64,000 bases of DNA, taken from the NCBI RefSeq assembly GCF_000023885.1, contig NC_013165.1:1302001-1366000 (forward strand), in the 5' to 3' direction. The stretch is from Slackia heliotrinireducens DSM 20476. Lineage in GTDB: Bacteria > Actinomycetota > Coriobacteriia > Coriobacteriales > Eggerthellaceae. The notes under the pieces are model-generated. The model was given only the letters and a program-made list of their open reading frames with translations, made no database searches and had not been told where the DNA came from. Both the position numbers and the translations under genes were made by a program. Each line of letters begins with the position of its first letter. Within the stretch, counting starts at the first letter, position 1. Of the stretch, positions 18,101-26,426 are shown piece by piece.

Positions 18101-21100
18101 CGGCACGATTACCGATCCGGGCACCGTGGCGAATTCCTTCACTTACACCCTGAAGGACGGCACGAAGGCCGACAACTACGACATCACGAAGACCGAGGGC
18201 ACCCTGACGGTGAACAAGGTCTCCAAGGAGATCGTCATCACGGCTGAGTCCGACTCCAAGGTCTACGACGGCAAGCCGCTGACCAACGACGGCATCACCT
18301 ACACCGAGGGCGTTCTGGCCGACGGCGACGTGCTCACGGCCGTGGTCGAAGGCACCATCACCGATGCGGGCACTGCGGCCAACAAAGTCACGAGCTACAA
18401 GGTCATGCGCGGCGAGACCGACGTTACCGCAAACTACACGTTCGGCGAGAGCGTTGACGGCACCCTTGAGGTTACCAAGCGCGACATTACCGTGTCCGTT
18501 GAGGACAAGACCGTCGAGTACAACGGCTACGAGCAGCAAGGCGAGACTAAGTACGCCTTCACGAATGTCGTTGACGGCCAGACGGCGACGATTGGCTACA
18601 CCCCGTCCAAGGGCACGCTGGTCGGCACCTACGACAACGGCGCCTACGCTGACGATCTAAAGGTCGTCGACGCGGACGGCACCGACGTGACTGCGAACTA
18701 CAACCTGACCACGAAGACCGCTGGCAAGCTGACCATTACCGACCGTACCGACAAGTATGAGATCGAGATCGTGGCCAACTCCAACACCGGCAACACTTAC
18801 GACGGCACGGAGAAGTCCGCCAAGGGCTTCGAGACCCTGACCTTCACGGTCGACGGCAATACCTACACCGTCGAGGGCCTGACCACCTCCGATCCCGTCA
18901 GCACCGACGTCGTCACCGTGGCCAATGCCATCAGCGGCACCGCCGTGGTGAAGGACGCCGCGGGCAACGACGTGACCGACCAGTTCACGGTCAAGACCAC
19001 CGACGGCAAGCTCGAGATCGCCAAGCGCACCGTGACCATGACCTCTGCTGACGATCAGAAGCAGTACGACGGCACCCCGCTGACCAACGACGAGGTCACC
19101 GTCTCCGGTGACGGCTTCGTCTCAGGCGAGGGCGCCACGTACAATGTCACCGGCAGCCAGACAGTGGTCGGCTCCAGCGTCAACGCGTTCGAGTACGCCC
19201 TGAACGCGAACACGAAGGCCGGCAACTACGACATCACCAAGGTTGAGGGCACCCTCAAGGTGACCGACCGCACCGACAAGTACCAGATCGAGGTTGTGGC
19301 GAACTCCGCCAAGGCCACCTACGACGGCAAGCAGCACACTGCCGCCGGCTTCGAGACGCTCGAGTTCACCGTCAACGGCAACACCTACACCGTCTCCGGC
19401 CTGACCACGTCCGACCCGACGCAGGCCAACGCGGGCATCTACAACAACGCCATCTCCGGCACCGCCGTGGTGAAGGACGCCGCGGGCAACGACGTGACCG
19501 CCCAGTTCGACGTCACGACCAAGGACGGCACCCTGGAAATCGCCAAGCGCGAGGTTACGTTGACCTCCGAGACCGCGACCCAGGTGTATAACGGCACGGC
19601 GCTCGAGCGCCCGAACGTCACCATCGGAGACGAGGTCCTGGCTGCTGAGGCTACCGCCGAGGCCACCGGCACCATCACCGAGGTGGGCGAGGTCACGAAC
19701 GATATCGTCCTCACCCCGGGCGACGGCTACGTTGCCGACAACTACACCATTACGTATGAGCCTGGTACGTTGACGGTCACTCCGGTTACCGATAAGGTCA
19801 CCGTGACCATCACCGAGCACTCCGGCGAGTACAAGTACGACGGCACCGAGAAGACCGCGACCGGCTACGACGTCGACATCGACAACGAGCTGTACACCGA
19901 GGCCGACTTCGAGTTCAGCGGCGACGCGACCGTCAAGGGAACCGACGCCGATACGTACGACATGGAGCTCACCGCTGACGACTTCGAGAACATCTCGAAG
20001 AACTTCAGCAACGTCGAGTTCGTCATCGTCGACGGCACGCTGAAGATCACCCCGCGTACCGTGGTCATGACCTCCGCCGATGCCACCAAGGCGTACGACG
20101 GCACGGCCCTGACCAACAACAACGTCACCGTTACGGGCGACGGCTTCGTGGGCAACGAAGGCGCAACCTACAACGTGACCGGCTCGCAGACCACGATCGG
20201 TCAGTCCGATAACACCTTCACGTACACCCTGAACGAGGGCACGAAGGCCGGCAACTACACGATTACGACTACGCCTGGCACGCTGACCGTGACCGCGTCC
20301 GAGAAGGCTGTTGTGATCGAGTCCTCCACCAAGAGCTGGACCTATGACGGCCAGAACCACACCGACGAGGTCTACACCGTGACCTACGACGGCGCCGCGG
20401 TCGAGGCCGACGAGTCCGGCAAGGTGTTCACGCTGCCCACCGGCGACACGCTGACCATCACCGCCACCGCCGAGGGTGTGAAGGACTACAGCGCCGACTA
20501 CAGCAAGAACAACACGTACACCTACGAACTGACCAACGCCGGCAGCTACAACAGCGTCACGGCCAACGTCGGCACGCTCTCCATCGAGAAGGCCAACGTG
20601 ACCCTGACCTCCGAGTCCGGAGAGAAGGCCTACGACGGCACGCCGCTGACTAAGCCCGAGGTCGAGGTAATCGGCAACGGCGCCGAGGTCTTCCAGACCG
20701 AGGTGAGCGACATCAAGGCCACCGGCTCCGTGACCACGGTTGCCGAGGGCGAGGTCACGAACGCCATCGTCTACACCGAAGGCGAAGCGTTCAAGGCCGA
20801 CAACTACACCATCACCAAGGACGAGGGCACGCTGAAGATCACCGAGAGCGAAGCAGCGCTGGTGATCGGCTCCTCCGACAAGACCTGGACCTATGACGGC
20901 GCCACGCACACCGACGAGGTCTACGCCGTGACCTACGACGGCACCGAGGTCGAGGCCGACGAGTCCGGCAAGGTGTTCACGCTGCCCACCGGCGACAAGG
21001 TGACTATCACCGCAACCGCCGAGGGTGTTAAGAGCGTCGCCGACACGGCCGAAGGCAACAACACCTTCACCTACCTGGTTGACAACGCCGACAGCTACGG

Positions 21101-23936
21101 CGATGTGACCGCTGAACCCGGCACGCTGAGCATCGACAGGCGCTCCGTCACGCTGACGTCCGCGACCGACTCCAAGGTCTACGACGGCACGGCCCTGACC
21201 AATGAAGAAATCACCGTCGGCGGCGAAGGCTTCGTCGAGGGCGAAGGTGCCACGTACTACGTCACCGGCACGCAGACGCTGGTCGGCAAGTCCGAGAACG
21301 TGTTCGACTACACGTTGAACGACGGCACCAAGGCCGACAACTACACCATCGATACCGTGAACGGCACCCTGACCGTCACTGACGGCACCAACCCCGGCGA
21401 GGATCCCGTTGACGACGACCTGGTCGTGACCAAGAGCCACGAGGCTGGCGAGTTCGGCCTGGGCGACACGGTGACGTTCGACATCTCCGCTACCAACATC
21501 TACGAGGATGCCCGCACCATTACGCTGACCGAGATCGACGGCGTGACGCTTGCGCAGTCCGTCTTCGAGAACGTGGCTGGCGGCGAGACGGTTGAAACCA
21601 CCGCGACCTACACCATCACCGAGGCCGACATCCTGAAGGGCACGTTCACGAACACCGTGACGGCTCAGGTGGGCGACATCACCAAGACCGCTACCGACAC
21701 GGTGACGGCCGAAGAGATCGCCGATCCCGATCCGAGCCTGAACGTCAAGAAGGAGACGACGTCCACGCCCGCCAATGGCGAGACCTACGCTCTGAACGAG
21801 ACCATTACCTACAAGATTACGGTCACCAATAACGGTAACCTGACGATCACCGATGTGAAGGTTTCCGACGAGCTGACCGAGGACGAATGGACCGTCGAGA
21901 GCCTGGCTCCTGGCGCATCCGAGACGTTCGATGCCGAGTACACCGTGACCGAGGCCGACATCCTGGCCGGCTCCGTCAAGAACGAGGCCACGGCCGACGG
22001 CACCAACCCGTCCGACGACCCGACCGACCCCGGCGAGCCCGGCACCACCGACGACCCGACCGACGAGCCGGATCCGAGCCTGAGCGTGGTTAAGACGACC
22101 ACCTCCGAACCCGCCAACGGCGAGTCCTACGCGCTCGGTGAGACCATCTCCTACGAGATCACCGTCACCAACGACGGCAACCTGACCGTCTCCGACATCA
22201 CCGTCACCGACACGGTGGCGGGCTACGAGGCCGAGGACATCACGTCCAGCCTGGACAAGACCGAGCTTGCGCCCGGCGAGAAGGCAACCGCCACGTTCAC
22301 GCACGTCGTGACCGAGCAGGACATCCTGGCCGGCTCCGTCAAGAACGAGGCCACGGCCGACGGCACCAACCCGTCCGACGACCCGACCGACCCCGGCGAG
22401 CCCGGCACCACCGAGGACCCGACCGAGGATCCCGAGCCCAGCCTGAGCGTCGAGAAGAAGACCACGAGCGAGGCGCCTGAGGGCGGCTACGCTCTGGGCG
22501 ACACGATCTCCTACGAGATCACCGTCACCAACGACGGCAACCTGACCGTCTCCGACATCACCGTCACCGATACGGTGGCGGGCTACGAGGCCGAGGACAT
22601 CACCGCCAACCTCGACAAGACCGAGCTCAAGCCCGGCGAGACCGCCAAGGCCACGTTCACGCACGTCGTGACCGAGCAGGACATCCTGGCCGGCTCCGTC
22701 AAGAACGAGGCCACGGCCGACGGCACCAACCCGTCCGACGACCCGACCGACCCCGGCGAGCCCGGCACCACCGACGACCCGGTTGAGGACCTGGACACCA
22801 CGCTGACGGTCAACAAGAAGATCTCCAGCCAGCCTGCCGACGGCAAGGCCTACAAGCTGGGCGAGACCATCGAGTACACGATCGACGTCACCAACGACGG
22901 CAACGTGGCCTACGAGAACGTCAACGTCGAGGACGCCGACACCGGCTTCGCCACCACCATCGACAAGCTGGCTGTGGGCGAGACCAAGACCTTCACCACC
23001 ACCCACGTGGTGGATGAGGCCGACATCCTGGCCGGCTCCTACACCAACACGGTGACGGCCAAGGCCGACCCGATTGACGACCCGAAGGACCCCGAGAACC
23101 CGAAGACCCCCGAGGGTGAGGACTCCACGACCACCGGCGACGAGGACGACCCTGACGGCCCGAACCCGCCGATCGAGGACAAGAACCCGAGCCTGAGCTC
23201 CGAGAAGTCCTCCACCGGCACCATGACCGGTAAGGACGCCCAGGGCAACGCGGCCTACGCCGAGGGCGACGAGCTGACCTATACGATCACCGTCACCAAC
23301 GACGGCAACCTGACCGCCTCCGGCATCACGGTCGTCGACGAGAAGCTCGGCTACACCGAGGACAGCCCGTTCGTCTACGAGGGCACCATCGCTCCTGGCG
23401 AGACCGTCGACGTCCTGACCCAGAACTACACCGTGACCGCTGAAGACGTGGCCGCCGGCTCCGTGTTCAACGAGGCCACCGTCACCGCCACCACCGAGGG
23501 CGGCGACCCCGAACCGGTCAACCCGACCGATGAGCAGCCTGTCGAGGTCATCTTCACGATCATCTACGACCCGAACGGCGGCAACTTCGACGGCAGCACC
23601 GACAACGTGATCGTCCATGCCAAGTACGGCGAGGTCATCACCATCATCGAGGCGCCTGTCCGCGAGGGCTACGTGTTCGACTACTGGTTCGGTTCCGAGT
23701 ACCAGCCCGGCGACGCCTATACCGTGACCGGTGACCACACCTTCACGGCCCAGTGGGTGGCCGAAGAGAAGCCGGCGCCGAAGCCCGAGCCCAAGCCTGA
23801 GCCCAAGCCCGAGCCGAAGAAGCTGCCCCAGACCGGCGACAGCGTCCCGGTCGAGCCGCTCGGCCTGCTGGCACTGTCCAGCCTGGCTGTGCTCGTCGCA
23901 GCCGGCGCCAAGCGTCGTCGCATGATGGAGGAGTAA
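12174..23936 (+). CDS. C-terminal fragment of the split adhesin (LPXTG-anchored repeats)
   Basis: 3,920 codons from the first ATG after the element, but the adhesin frame is open from 12123 and this ATG has no ribosome site, so it is probably not a natural start. Residues about 30-3070 are MBG-type repeats built around K-V-Y-D-G-T-A-L-T, including a nearly identical tandem block. Residues about 3080-3780 are DUF11-like modules (ETISYEITVTNDGNLTVSDITV) separated by Asp/Pro linkers. Next come an InlB-type repeat (YDPNGGNFDG ... GYVFDYWFG), a PKPEPKPEPKPE wall segment, LPQTG (encoded at 23823-23837), a membrane helix and KRRRMMEE. A sortase would anchor the intact protein to peptidoglycan. There is no signal peptide on this fragment. 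Confidence 0.85.
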   Translation: MASQKDVGTNTMGLTDENFVNNNNNFNVTFVVTDGYITITPAPVTITTGSASKAYDGTPLTSSEASIAGLARNETVTLTTTGSQTPVGYSSNTYSITWDNAKATNYIVTENLGTLTVTKSDVKVVLTAPSDSKTYDGTALTCDGTGEKKVTATGLPEGFTVEATATGSQINAGESANVVNDGYVIKDAQGEDVTDNFTNVERVDGKLTVNKAPVTITTGSDSKAYDGTALTKDEASINGLVNDETATVTATGTITEVGSTSNTYSIDWGTTNKDNYTVTESLGTLTITENSDEVTLTAASDTKVYDGAALANATVTASGLPEGFTCEATASGSQTVAGSSSNVVNDGYVIKNAAGEDKTANFTNVKKVNGTLTVTEKGLTITAGSDTKVYDGTALTKDSYTSTDLATGDSISSVTVTGSQTVVGSSDNVPSAAKIVNANDEDVTASYNITYANGTLEVTKKTVTITADSDTKVYDGTALTKDSYTYTALASGDSISSVTVTGSQTEVGSSENVPSAAKIVNSAGDDVTASYEVTYANGTLEVTKKTVTITADSDSKTYDGTALTKNSYTNTDLAVGDVIDSVTVTGSQTVVGTSNNVPSAAVIKNAAGADVTASYEITYVNGSLEVTAKTLTITAVSDTKVYDGTALTKDSYTNTALAEGDSIESVTVTGSQTDVGTSDNVPSAAKIVNANDEDVTASYNITYANGTLEVTKKAVTITAGSDTKVYDGTALNKDSYTSTDLASGDSIESVTVTGSQTVVGTNDNVPSAAKIVNAGGKDVTSCYEITYVNGTLEVTKKAVTITADSDTKVYDGKALTKNSYTNTDLAAGDSIESVTVIGSQTVVGSSANVPSAAKIVNAAGEDVTSSYDITYANGTLIVTKNVGVTITADSATKVYDGTELTKNSYQVAGLAEGDSVESVTITGSQTVAGSSDNVPSAAKIVNAAGEDVTESYEIIYANGTLEVTKKAVTITADSATKAYDGTALTKDSYTNTALAEGDSIESVTVTGSQTTVGKSDNVPSAAKIVNANGKDVTANYTIEYANGTLEVTKKAVTITAGSDTKVYDGTALTKDSYTNTALAEGDSIESVTVTGSQTVVGKSDNVASAAVIKNAAGEDVTASYEITYANGTLEVTKKAVTVTITGNTDSKVYNGAEQSVEGYEVEISDKLYTEKDFSFSGTAVAKGTNVNEYPMGLAESQFTNNNDNFDVTFVVTDGKLSITPVTEKVTVTIIGHNATNPYDGTEHSVSGYDVTIDNTLYTEADFSKPAQADVKAARTNVVEGEDADGQTDMGLTKNDFANTSTNFTNVEFVVTDGYQKITPIDVTVTIVGHNNSTTYDGTAHTVTGYDVTSISSDLYTEADFTFSGQATASRTEEGTTNMGLTAEQFANANTNFGTVTFNVTDGYQTIVPVDEVVVTITGHNNTADYDGAEHSVSGYDVEISNPLYKETDFTFSGTATAARTNVVEGTDADGTTNMGLAADQFTNTNKNFSKVTFVVTDGFQTIIPIDVAVTITGNKDSKVYNGSEQQVEGYTVSIENPLYKETDFTFTGEAVAKGTDVNTYPMGLATDQFKNNNTNFKTVTFNVTDGSLEITKRPVTLTSATDTKVYDGTALTKNAQTDVTVGGDGFAEGEGATYNITGTQTEVGTSKNAFTYTLNDGTKAANYDITTVEGDLTVTALTDKVTVTITENSGSEKYDGAEKTVTGYTVSIDNNLYKESDFTFSGNATVKGTDAGSYPMELKASDFTNISKNFSNVEFVIVDGTLEISKRTVTLTSGNAEKVYDGTPLTNSEVTVGGDGFATGEGATYDVTGSRTTIGSSKNAFTYTLSGNTKAGNYDISTVEGTLTVKKVENEIVITADSNSKVYDGTALTDNGYTYTQGILAEGDVLTAVVEGAITDAGTADNVVTSYKVMRGETDVTENYTFGESVKGTLTVTKRPVTLTSATASKTYDGTPLTNNEVTVGGEGFADGEGATYTVTGTITDPGTVANSFTYTLKDGTKADNYDITKTEGTLTVNKVSKEIVITAESDSKVYDGKPLTNDGITYTEGVLADGDVLTAVVEGTITDAGTAANKVTSYKVMRGETDVTANYTFGESVDGTLEVTKRDITVSVEDKTVEYNGYEQQGETKYAFTNVVDGQTATIGYTPSKGTLVGTYDNGAYADDLKVVDADGTDVTANYNLTTKTAGKLTITDRTDKYEIEIVANSNTGNTYDGTEKSAKGFETLTFTVDGNTYTVEGLTTSDPVSTDVVTVANAISGTAVVKDAAGNDVTDQFTVKTTDGKLEIAKRTVTMTSADDQKQYDGTPLTNDEVTVSGDGFVSGEGATYNVTGSQTVVGSSVNAFEYALNANTKAGNYDITKVEGTLKVTDRTDKYQIEVVANSAKATYDGKQHTAAGFETLEFTVNGNTYTVSGLTTSDPTQANAGIYNNAISGTAVVKDAAGNDVTAQFDVTTKDGTLEIAKREVTLTSETATQVYNGTALERPNVTIGDEVLAAEATAEATGTITEVGEVTNDIVLTPGDGYVADNYTITYEPGTLTVTPVTDKVTVTITEHSGEYKYDGTEKTATGYDVDIDNELYTEADFEFSGDATVKGTDADTYDMELTADDFENISKNFSNVEFVIVDGTLKITPRTVVMTSADATKAYDGTALTNNNVTVTGDGFVGNEGATYNVTGSQTTIGQSDNTFTYTLNEGTKAGNYTITTTPGTLTVTASEKAVVIESSTKSWTYDGQNHTDEVYTVTYDGAAVEADESGKVFTLPTGDTLTITATAEGVKDYSADYSKNNTYTYELTNAGSYNSVTANVGTLSIEKANVTLTSESGEKAYDGTPLTKPEVEVIGNGAEVFQTEVSDIKATGSVTTVAEGEVTNAIVYTEGEAFKADNYTITKDEGTLKITESEAALVIGSSDKTWTYDGATHTDEVYAVTYDGTEVEADESGKVFTLPTGDKVTITATAEGVKSVADTAEGNNTFTYLVDNADSYGDVTAEPGTLSIDRRSVTLTSATDSKVYDGTALTNEEITVGGEGFVEGEGATYYVTGTQTLVGKSENVFDYTLNDGTKADNYTIDTVNGTLTVTDGTNPGEDPVDDDLVVTKSHEAGEFGLGDTVTFDISATNIYEDARTITLTEIDGVTLAQSVFENVAGGETVETTATYTITEADILKGTFTNTVTAQVGDITKTATDTVTAEEIADPDPSLNVKKETTSTPANGETYALNETITYKITVTNNGNLTITDVKVSDELTEDEWTVESLAPGASETFDAEYTVTEADILAGSVKNEATADGTNPSDDPTDPGEPGTTDDPTDEPDPSLSVVKTTTSEPANGESYALGETISYEITVTNDGNLTVSDITVTDTVAGYEAEDITSSLDKTELAPGEKATATFTHVVTEQDILAGSVKNEATADGTNPSDDPTDPGEPGTTEDPTEDPEPSLSVEKKTTSEAPEGGYALGDTISYEITVTNDGNLTVSDITVTDTVAGYEAEDITANLDKTELKPGETAKATFTHVVTEQDILAGSVKNEATADGTNPSDDPTDPGEPGTTDDPVEDLDTTLTVNKKISSQPADGKAYKLGETIEYTIDVTNDGNVAYENVNVEDADTGFATTIDKLAVGETKTFTTTHVVDEADILAGSYTNTVTAKADPIDDPKDPENPKTPEGEDSTTTGDEDDPDGPNPPIEDKNPSLSSEKSSTGTMTGKDAQGNAAYAEGDELTYTITVTNDGNLTASGITVVDEKLGYTEDSPFVYEGTIAPGETVDVLTQNYTVTAEDVAAGSVFNEATVTATTEGGDPEPVNPTDEQPVEVIFTIIYDPNGGNFDGSTDNVIVHAKYGEVITIIEAPVREGYVFDYWFGSEYQPGDAYTVTGDHTFTAQWVAEEKPAPKPEPKPEPKPEPKKLPQTGDSVPVEPLGLLALSSLAVLVAAGAKRRRMMEE
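13329..15596 (+). repeat. Nine tandem 252-bp repeats in the adhesin gene
   Basis: The segment starting GACACCAAGGTGTACGACGG recurs at 13329, 13581, 13833 and onward with an exact 252-bp (84-codon) period, nine times in all. Copies are very similar at the DNA level, including synonymous positions. This implies recent duplication or ongoing homogenisation. Confidence 0.85.
21957..23050 (+). repeat. DUF11-like repeats with identical linker blocks
   Basis: A block of roughly 95 bp starting GACATCCTGGCCGGCTCC is nearly identical at 21957, 22320 and 22680 (periods 363 and 360 bp). A partial copy lies at 23022. It encodes the end of one DUF11 module and the NPSDDPTDPGEPGTT linker. Confidence 0.8.
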
Positions 23937-23985
23937 CGCCATCAGCCTGACGACGAGGGAGGTCAGCCTCCCGTAGGCACCGCCA

Positions 23986-24022
23986 CCGCCCCGCATTTCA
24001 ACCGATTTGCGGGGCGGTTTTT
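23986..24022 (+). terminator. Rho-independent terminator of the adhesin gene
   Basis: A 10-bp stem (CCGCCCCGCA 23986-23995 / TGCGGGGCGG 24008-24017) is followed by TTTTTC. It lies 50 bp after the adhesin stop codon. Confidence 0.85.
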
Positions 24023-24029
24023 CGGAGCC

Positions 24030-24275
24030 GATGCGTGCGGGGGAGTCCCGACCCGGGAGCTTTCCGCACCGGCGAGGGAAGTTCCGCGTTGGGAGCTTTC
24101 CGCACCGGCGAGGGGAGTCCTGACCTTGGACGCTTTCCGCACCCGCGGAGGCAGTCCCGACCCGAGCGCTTTCTGCAACCTGGAGCGAATCCCAGCGACG
24201 GGCGTTTCAGTACCGCGAACGAATCCCGGCCCAGGGTGCCAGCCGCACCGCGGATTCCGAACGCTCGGCTGTCAA
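24030..24275. repeat. Degenerate GC-rich tandem repeats
   Basis: Five to six imperfect copies, spaced roughly 40-45 bp, of a unit around GAGCTTTCCGCACCGGCGAG. Copies decay towards the right. No gene is seen. Confidence 0.6.
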
Positions 24276-24363
24276 GTTTTTGTCGATTGCGGCCACGCTG
24301 CCGCAGAATGACGTATCGTTGACGCAAACTCAAATATGCGTAACGAACGCGAAGGAGTACAAC

Positions 24364-24942
24364 ATGAAGAAGATTGCAGTGTTCATGACCGTTGCGGCGC
24401 TCGCCTTCACGCTGGCGGGCTGCTCGTCCAACGATGCCGAATCGGCCGACCAGGCCGCAACCGACGCCGAAGCCACCGAAACCGCCGAAGAGCCCACCGA
24501 GACCGTCGTCCAGGGCGAAATCGCCTGGAGCGAGGCGGAAGACCAGGCCGCGGCCAGCGAAAGCGCCGGCTTCTCCGGCGATTTCGTCGTGCCCGACCCG
24601 CTGCCCATCGGCGACTACGAGTGGTCTGCGCCCAACTTCACGGCCATGGACGGCGTCGCCCAGGCCGACTACGACGGAGGCGGCATTGCGGTTTCCATCC
24701 GCAAGGGCGAGGGCGTGGCGCTCGAGGACCTTTCCGCTGACCTGAACGAGTACCAGTTCGACTGGACCCAGGACGTCGACGGCGTCGAGGTGGCCTGCCA
24801 CGGGTATGAGGAGGGCATCGCCAACTTCCTGGAGTGGGAGACCGAGGACTGCTCCTACAACGTATGGTGCGTGAGCACCGCCGAGGGCAACCTGGGCATG
24901 AATGAGGACGAGGTGGCCGCCATGGTGGCCGGCATCGAGTAG
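24364..24942 (+). CDS. Secreted lipoprotein of unknown function
   Basis: 192 aa; the ATG follows GAAGGAG at 6-7 nt. It has a type II signal peptide with lipobox LAGC (Cys20). An Ala/Glu/Thr-rich linker runs to about residue 55. The globular domain (about 60-190) carries repeated acidic and aromatic residues, PLPIGDYEWSAPNF and a GIAVSIRKGEG strand, and has three further cysteines near its end (VACHGYEE, TEDCSYNVWCV). It should be lipid-anchored on the outer face of the membrane. I do not recognise the family. It stands alone between repeat-rich spacers and ends at a good terminator. Confidence 0.8.
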   Translation: MKKIAVFMTVAALAFTLAGCSSNDAESADQAATDAEATETAEEPTETVVQGEIAWSEAEDQAAASESAGFSGDFVVPDPLPIGDYEWSAPNFTAMDGVAQADYDGGGIAVSIRKGEGVALEDLSADLNEYQFDWTQDVDGVEVACHGYEEGIANFLEWETEDCSYNVWCVSTAEGNLGMNEDEVAAMVAGIE

Positions 24943-24981
24943 CCAGGTCCGCGGTCAGGCATACGAATCCGCAAAACCACG

Positions 24982-25005
24982 AGGGGCGCCCAGGCGCCCC
25001 TCTTT
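24982..25005 (+). terminator. Rho-independent terminator
   Basis: A 9-bp stem (AGGGGCGCC / GGCGCCCCT, 2-nt loop) is followed by CTTTG. It ends the lipoprotein gene. Confidence 0.7.
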
Positions 25006-25054
25006 GTATTTGTGTGCGTTGCGATGGTTCCTGCAAATATAAAAACCTCTCGGA

Positions 25055-25215
25055 GGTAGGAAACGCGCGTTTTTTGCATCGCCACCCTCGTGCGGGCCTT
25101 ATGTTTCGTGGTTGTAACCACATTAAGACCCCGAATCATGGTCCCGGACGTCCAAGAGTCGGGTGTTGGACCCTTCTTCCAGGTCCAAAGATGCAAAAAA
25201 CGCGCGTATCCTACC
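25055..25215. repeat. MITE-like inverted-repeat element, divergent copy
   Basis: The arms 25055-25080 and 25190-25215 (26 bp, one mismatch) both carry GGTAGGA followed by ACGCGCG and TTTTTTGCATC. The outline (GGTAGGA near the outer ends, a T-rich inner end, a 110-bp unrelated interior) resembles the two elements at 30674 and 44209. Weaker pairing extends outward to about 25033 and 25235. No gene is seen. Confidence 0.65.
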
Positions 25216-25287
25216 CCCGGGGCCTTTCAAATGCTGAAGCGGCGACATTCCTGCCGCCAGAGAACGCTGTCTGCAGACAGGTTTCCA

Positions 25288-25321
25288 TATAAAGAAGGGG
25301 AGCGACGCGCCTGCCGCTCCC
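25288..25321 (-). terminator. Candidate terminator of the minus-strand gene
   Basis: The stem GGGAGCG (25298-25304) / CGCTCCC (25315-25321) is followed on the minus strand by CTTCTTTAT. It lies 30 bp beyond the stop of the gene at 25351. Confidence 0.55.
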
Positions 25322-25350
25322 TTGCCTGTACAGAGGTTGATTCGTTTGCG

Positions 25351-26001
25351 CTACGTCCAACGCAGCGTTCCGTCGGGGTGGAACATCAGCGAGGGGTCAC
25401 CGCCGTAGCTCGGGTTTTTGATCAGCTCGAAGTCGTGGTCGAGGCCGAATACGAAGTCCGCAGCCGTAATGCCGTTCCTGCAGGCCGGCCGCCCGATGGC
25501 GGGGTTGTCCGGCCCAACCAGGTCGCCTGCGGTCTTCAGCGATTCGACCTCGGGAATGCCCAAGGGGTCCAGGACCAGCGAAGCCTCCCTTTCGTCAAGA
25601 CCAAAAATAGTGACGGTTTTCATCCTGTCGGCACGGATCTGCTTCATGGGGTCGGAGGTCACGAACCCGAACTCGCAAAAGCCATCGTTGGCGAAGGTCT
25701 CGCCGTAATCCTCCAGCAGCTTGTCGCATTGACGGAAGTTCATGTTGGTGATGAAATACGTTGCCGTGTGCGCAGGCGTGGGCTTTCCGCAGGAATCGTT
25801 GATATCGGTATCGTACAGAAGCGGCACCACGATGAAGAAATGAAGCGGGGCGGTTTGGCAGACGAGGTATGCGAATCGGGACATGGCTTCCGTGAGGGAT
25901 CCTACAGGAATGTTGGCCACAGTCCACCCGTCACTTTCGAACGAGTAACCTTCTTGGATAGTTTCCAGGCCCCGTAGTTCCAGCCCTGACGCATACTCCA
26001 T
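25351..26001 (-). CDS. Hypothetical cytoplasmic protein
   Basis: 216 aa from the ATG at 26001, chosen because AAAGGGGG lies about 9 nt upstream; a start at 26040 adds 13 residues but lacks a ribosome site. No signal peptide or membrane helix is present. Visible features are a hydrophobic strand (PLHFFIVVPLLYD), four or more scattered cysteines, the stretch GLDEREASLVLDPLGIPEVE, and a C-terminal DPSLMFHPDGTLRWT. The mixed alpha/beta composition would suit a small immunity-type or stress protein, but I recognise no family. It is convergent with the lipoprotein gene and divergent from the gene at 26427. Confidence 0.7.
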   Translation of the reverse strand: MEYASGLELRGLETIQEGYSFESDGWTVANIPVGSLTEAMSRFAYLVCQTAPLHFFIVVPLLYDTDINDSCGKPTPAHTATYFITNMNFRQCDKLLEDYGETFANDGFCEFGFVTSDPMKQIRADRMKTVTIFGLDEREASLVLDPLGIPEVESLKTAGDLVGPDNPAIGRPACRNGITAADFVFGLDHDFELIKNPSYGGDPSLMFHPDGTLRWT

Positions 26002-26426
26002 AAGACCACACCCCCTTTGTGTGCGCTCGGCCGCATTCAATATAAGTTGCTACATCCGAAAAAGCAATGCTTCCTACCGATTGCCATAAATTCAAGCGAA
26101 ATTCTGCAGGTGGAACTTGTATTTCGGCAAGCGGTAATGTGAACTATAAGGCACATCCGAATGCCGGATCGCGCGGCCCTGTCTCCCAATGCGATGGGGC
26201 GCGAAACGTGCGCTCGCTCGGTCTGTGTGCCGCCTAACACGGCAAGGTGCAGCGCGGGCGCCAGGCGGGTTCGCAAGCCGTGCGCCACCCGCTGCGATGG
26301 GTATGGTCCACCGCCGCCAAAAGCCGACGCGATGGGGGTGCGGAACTTGCGCTCGACCGGTCCGAGTGCCGTGCGACTCCCGCTGCAGTGGGGTACAATG
26401 CCTTCCGACGAAAGAAAGGTGGATTC
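26002..26426. other. Divergent intergenic region with decayed GC-rich repeats
   Basis: No gene is seen. From about 26160 to 26390, GCGATGGGGCG- and CTGCGATGGG-like units recur imperfectly (about 26189, 26297, 26328). TACAAT at 26395-26400 could be the -10 of the operon at 26427. Confidence 0.4.

Larger units (their letters stand above)
5411..23936 (+). pseudogene. Giant LPXTG cell-wall adhesin gene split by an IS1595-type element
   Basis: Reading frame 5411-10937 and frame 12124-23936 belonged to one gene. The target repeat ATTCGCTTT occurs at 10929-10937 and 12115-12123. Deleting 10938-12123 (1,186 bp) leaves position 10937 as the first base of a codon and 12124 as the second, with no stop across the join. 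The restored gene is 17,340 bp, 5,779 aa. Module order: signal peptide, acidic stalk, InlB/Flg_new-type repeats, MucBP-like repeats, about 30 MBG-type YDGT repeats, DUF11-like repeats, one more InlB-type repeat, Pro/Glu/Lys wall-spanning segment, LPQTG sortase signal, membrane helix and RRR tail. Both halves lack frameshifts, so the insertion appears recent. In this state neither half can make a secreted, wall-anchored product. Confidence 0.9.

Noticed and set aside
19122-23996. A 1,624-codon open frame on the minus strand opposite the adhesin, with similar ones at 16167-18539 and 12405-16160
   Set aside because: They are antisense shadows of the repetitive, high-GC adhesin repeats. The translations are Val/Gly/Asp/Leu-rich repeats with no known domain, and the plus-strand frame has clear modules and a sortase signal.
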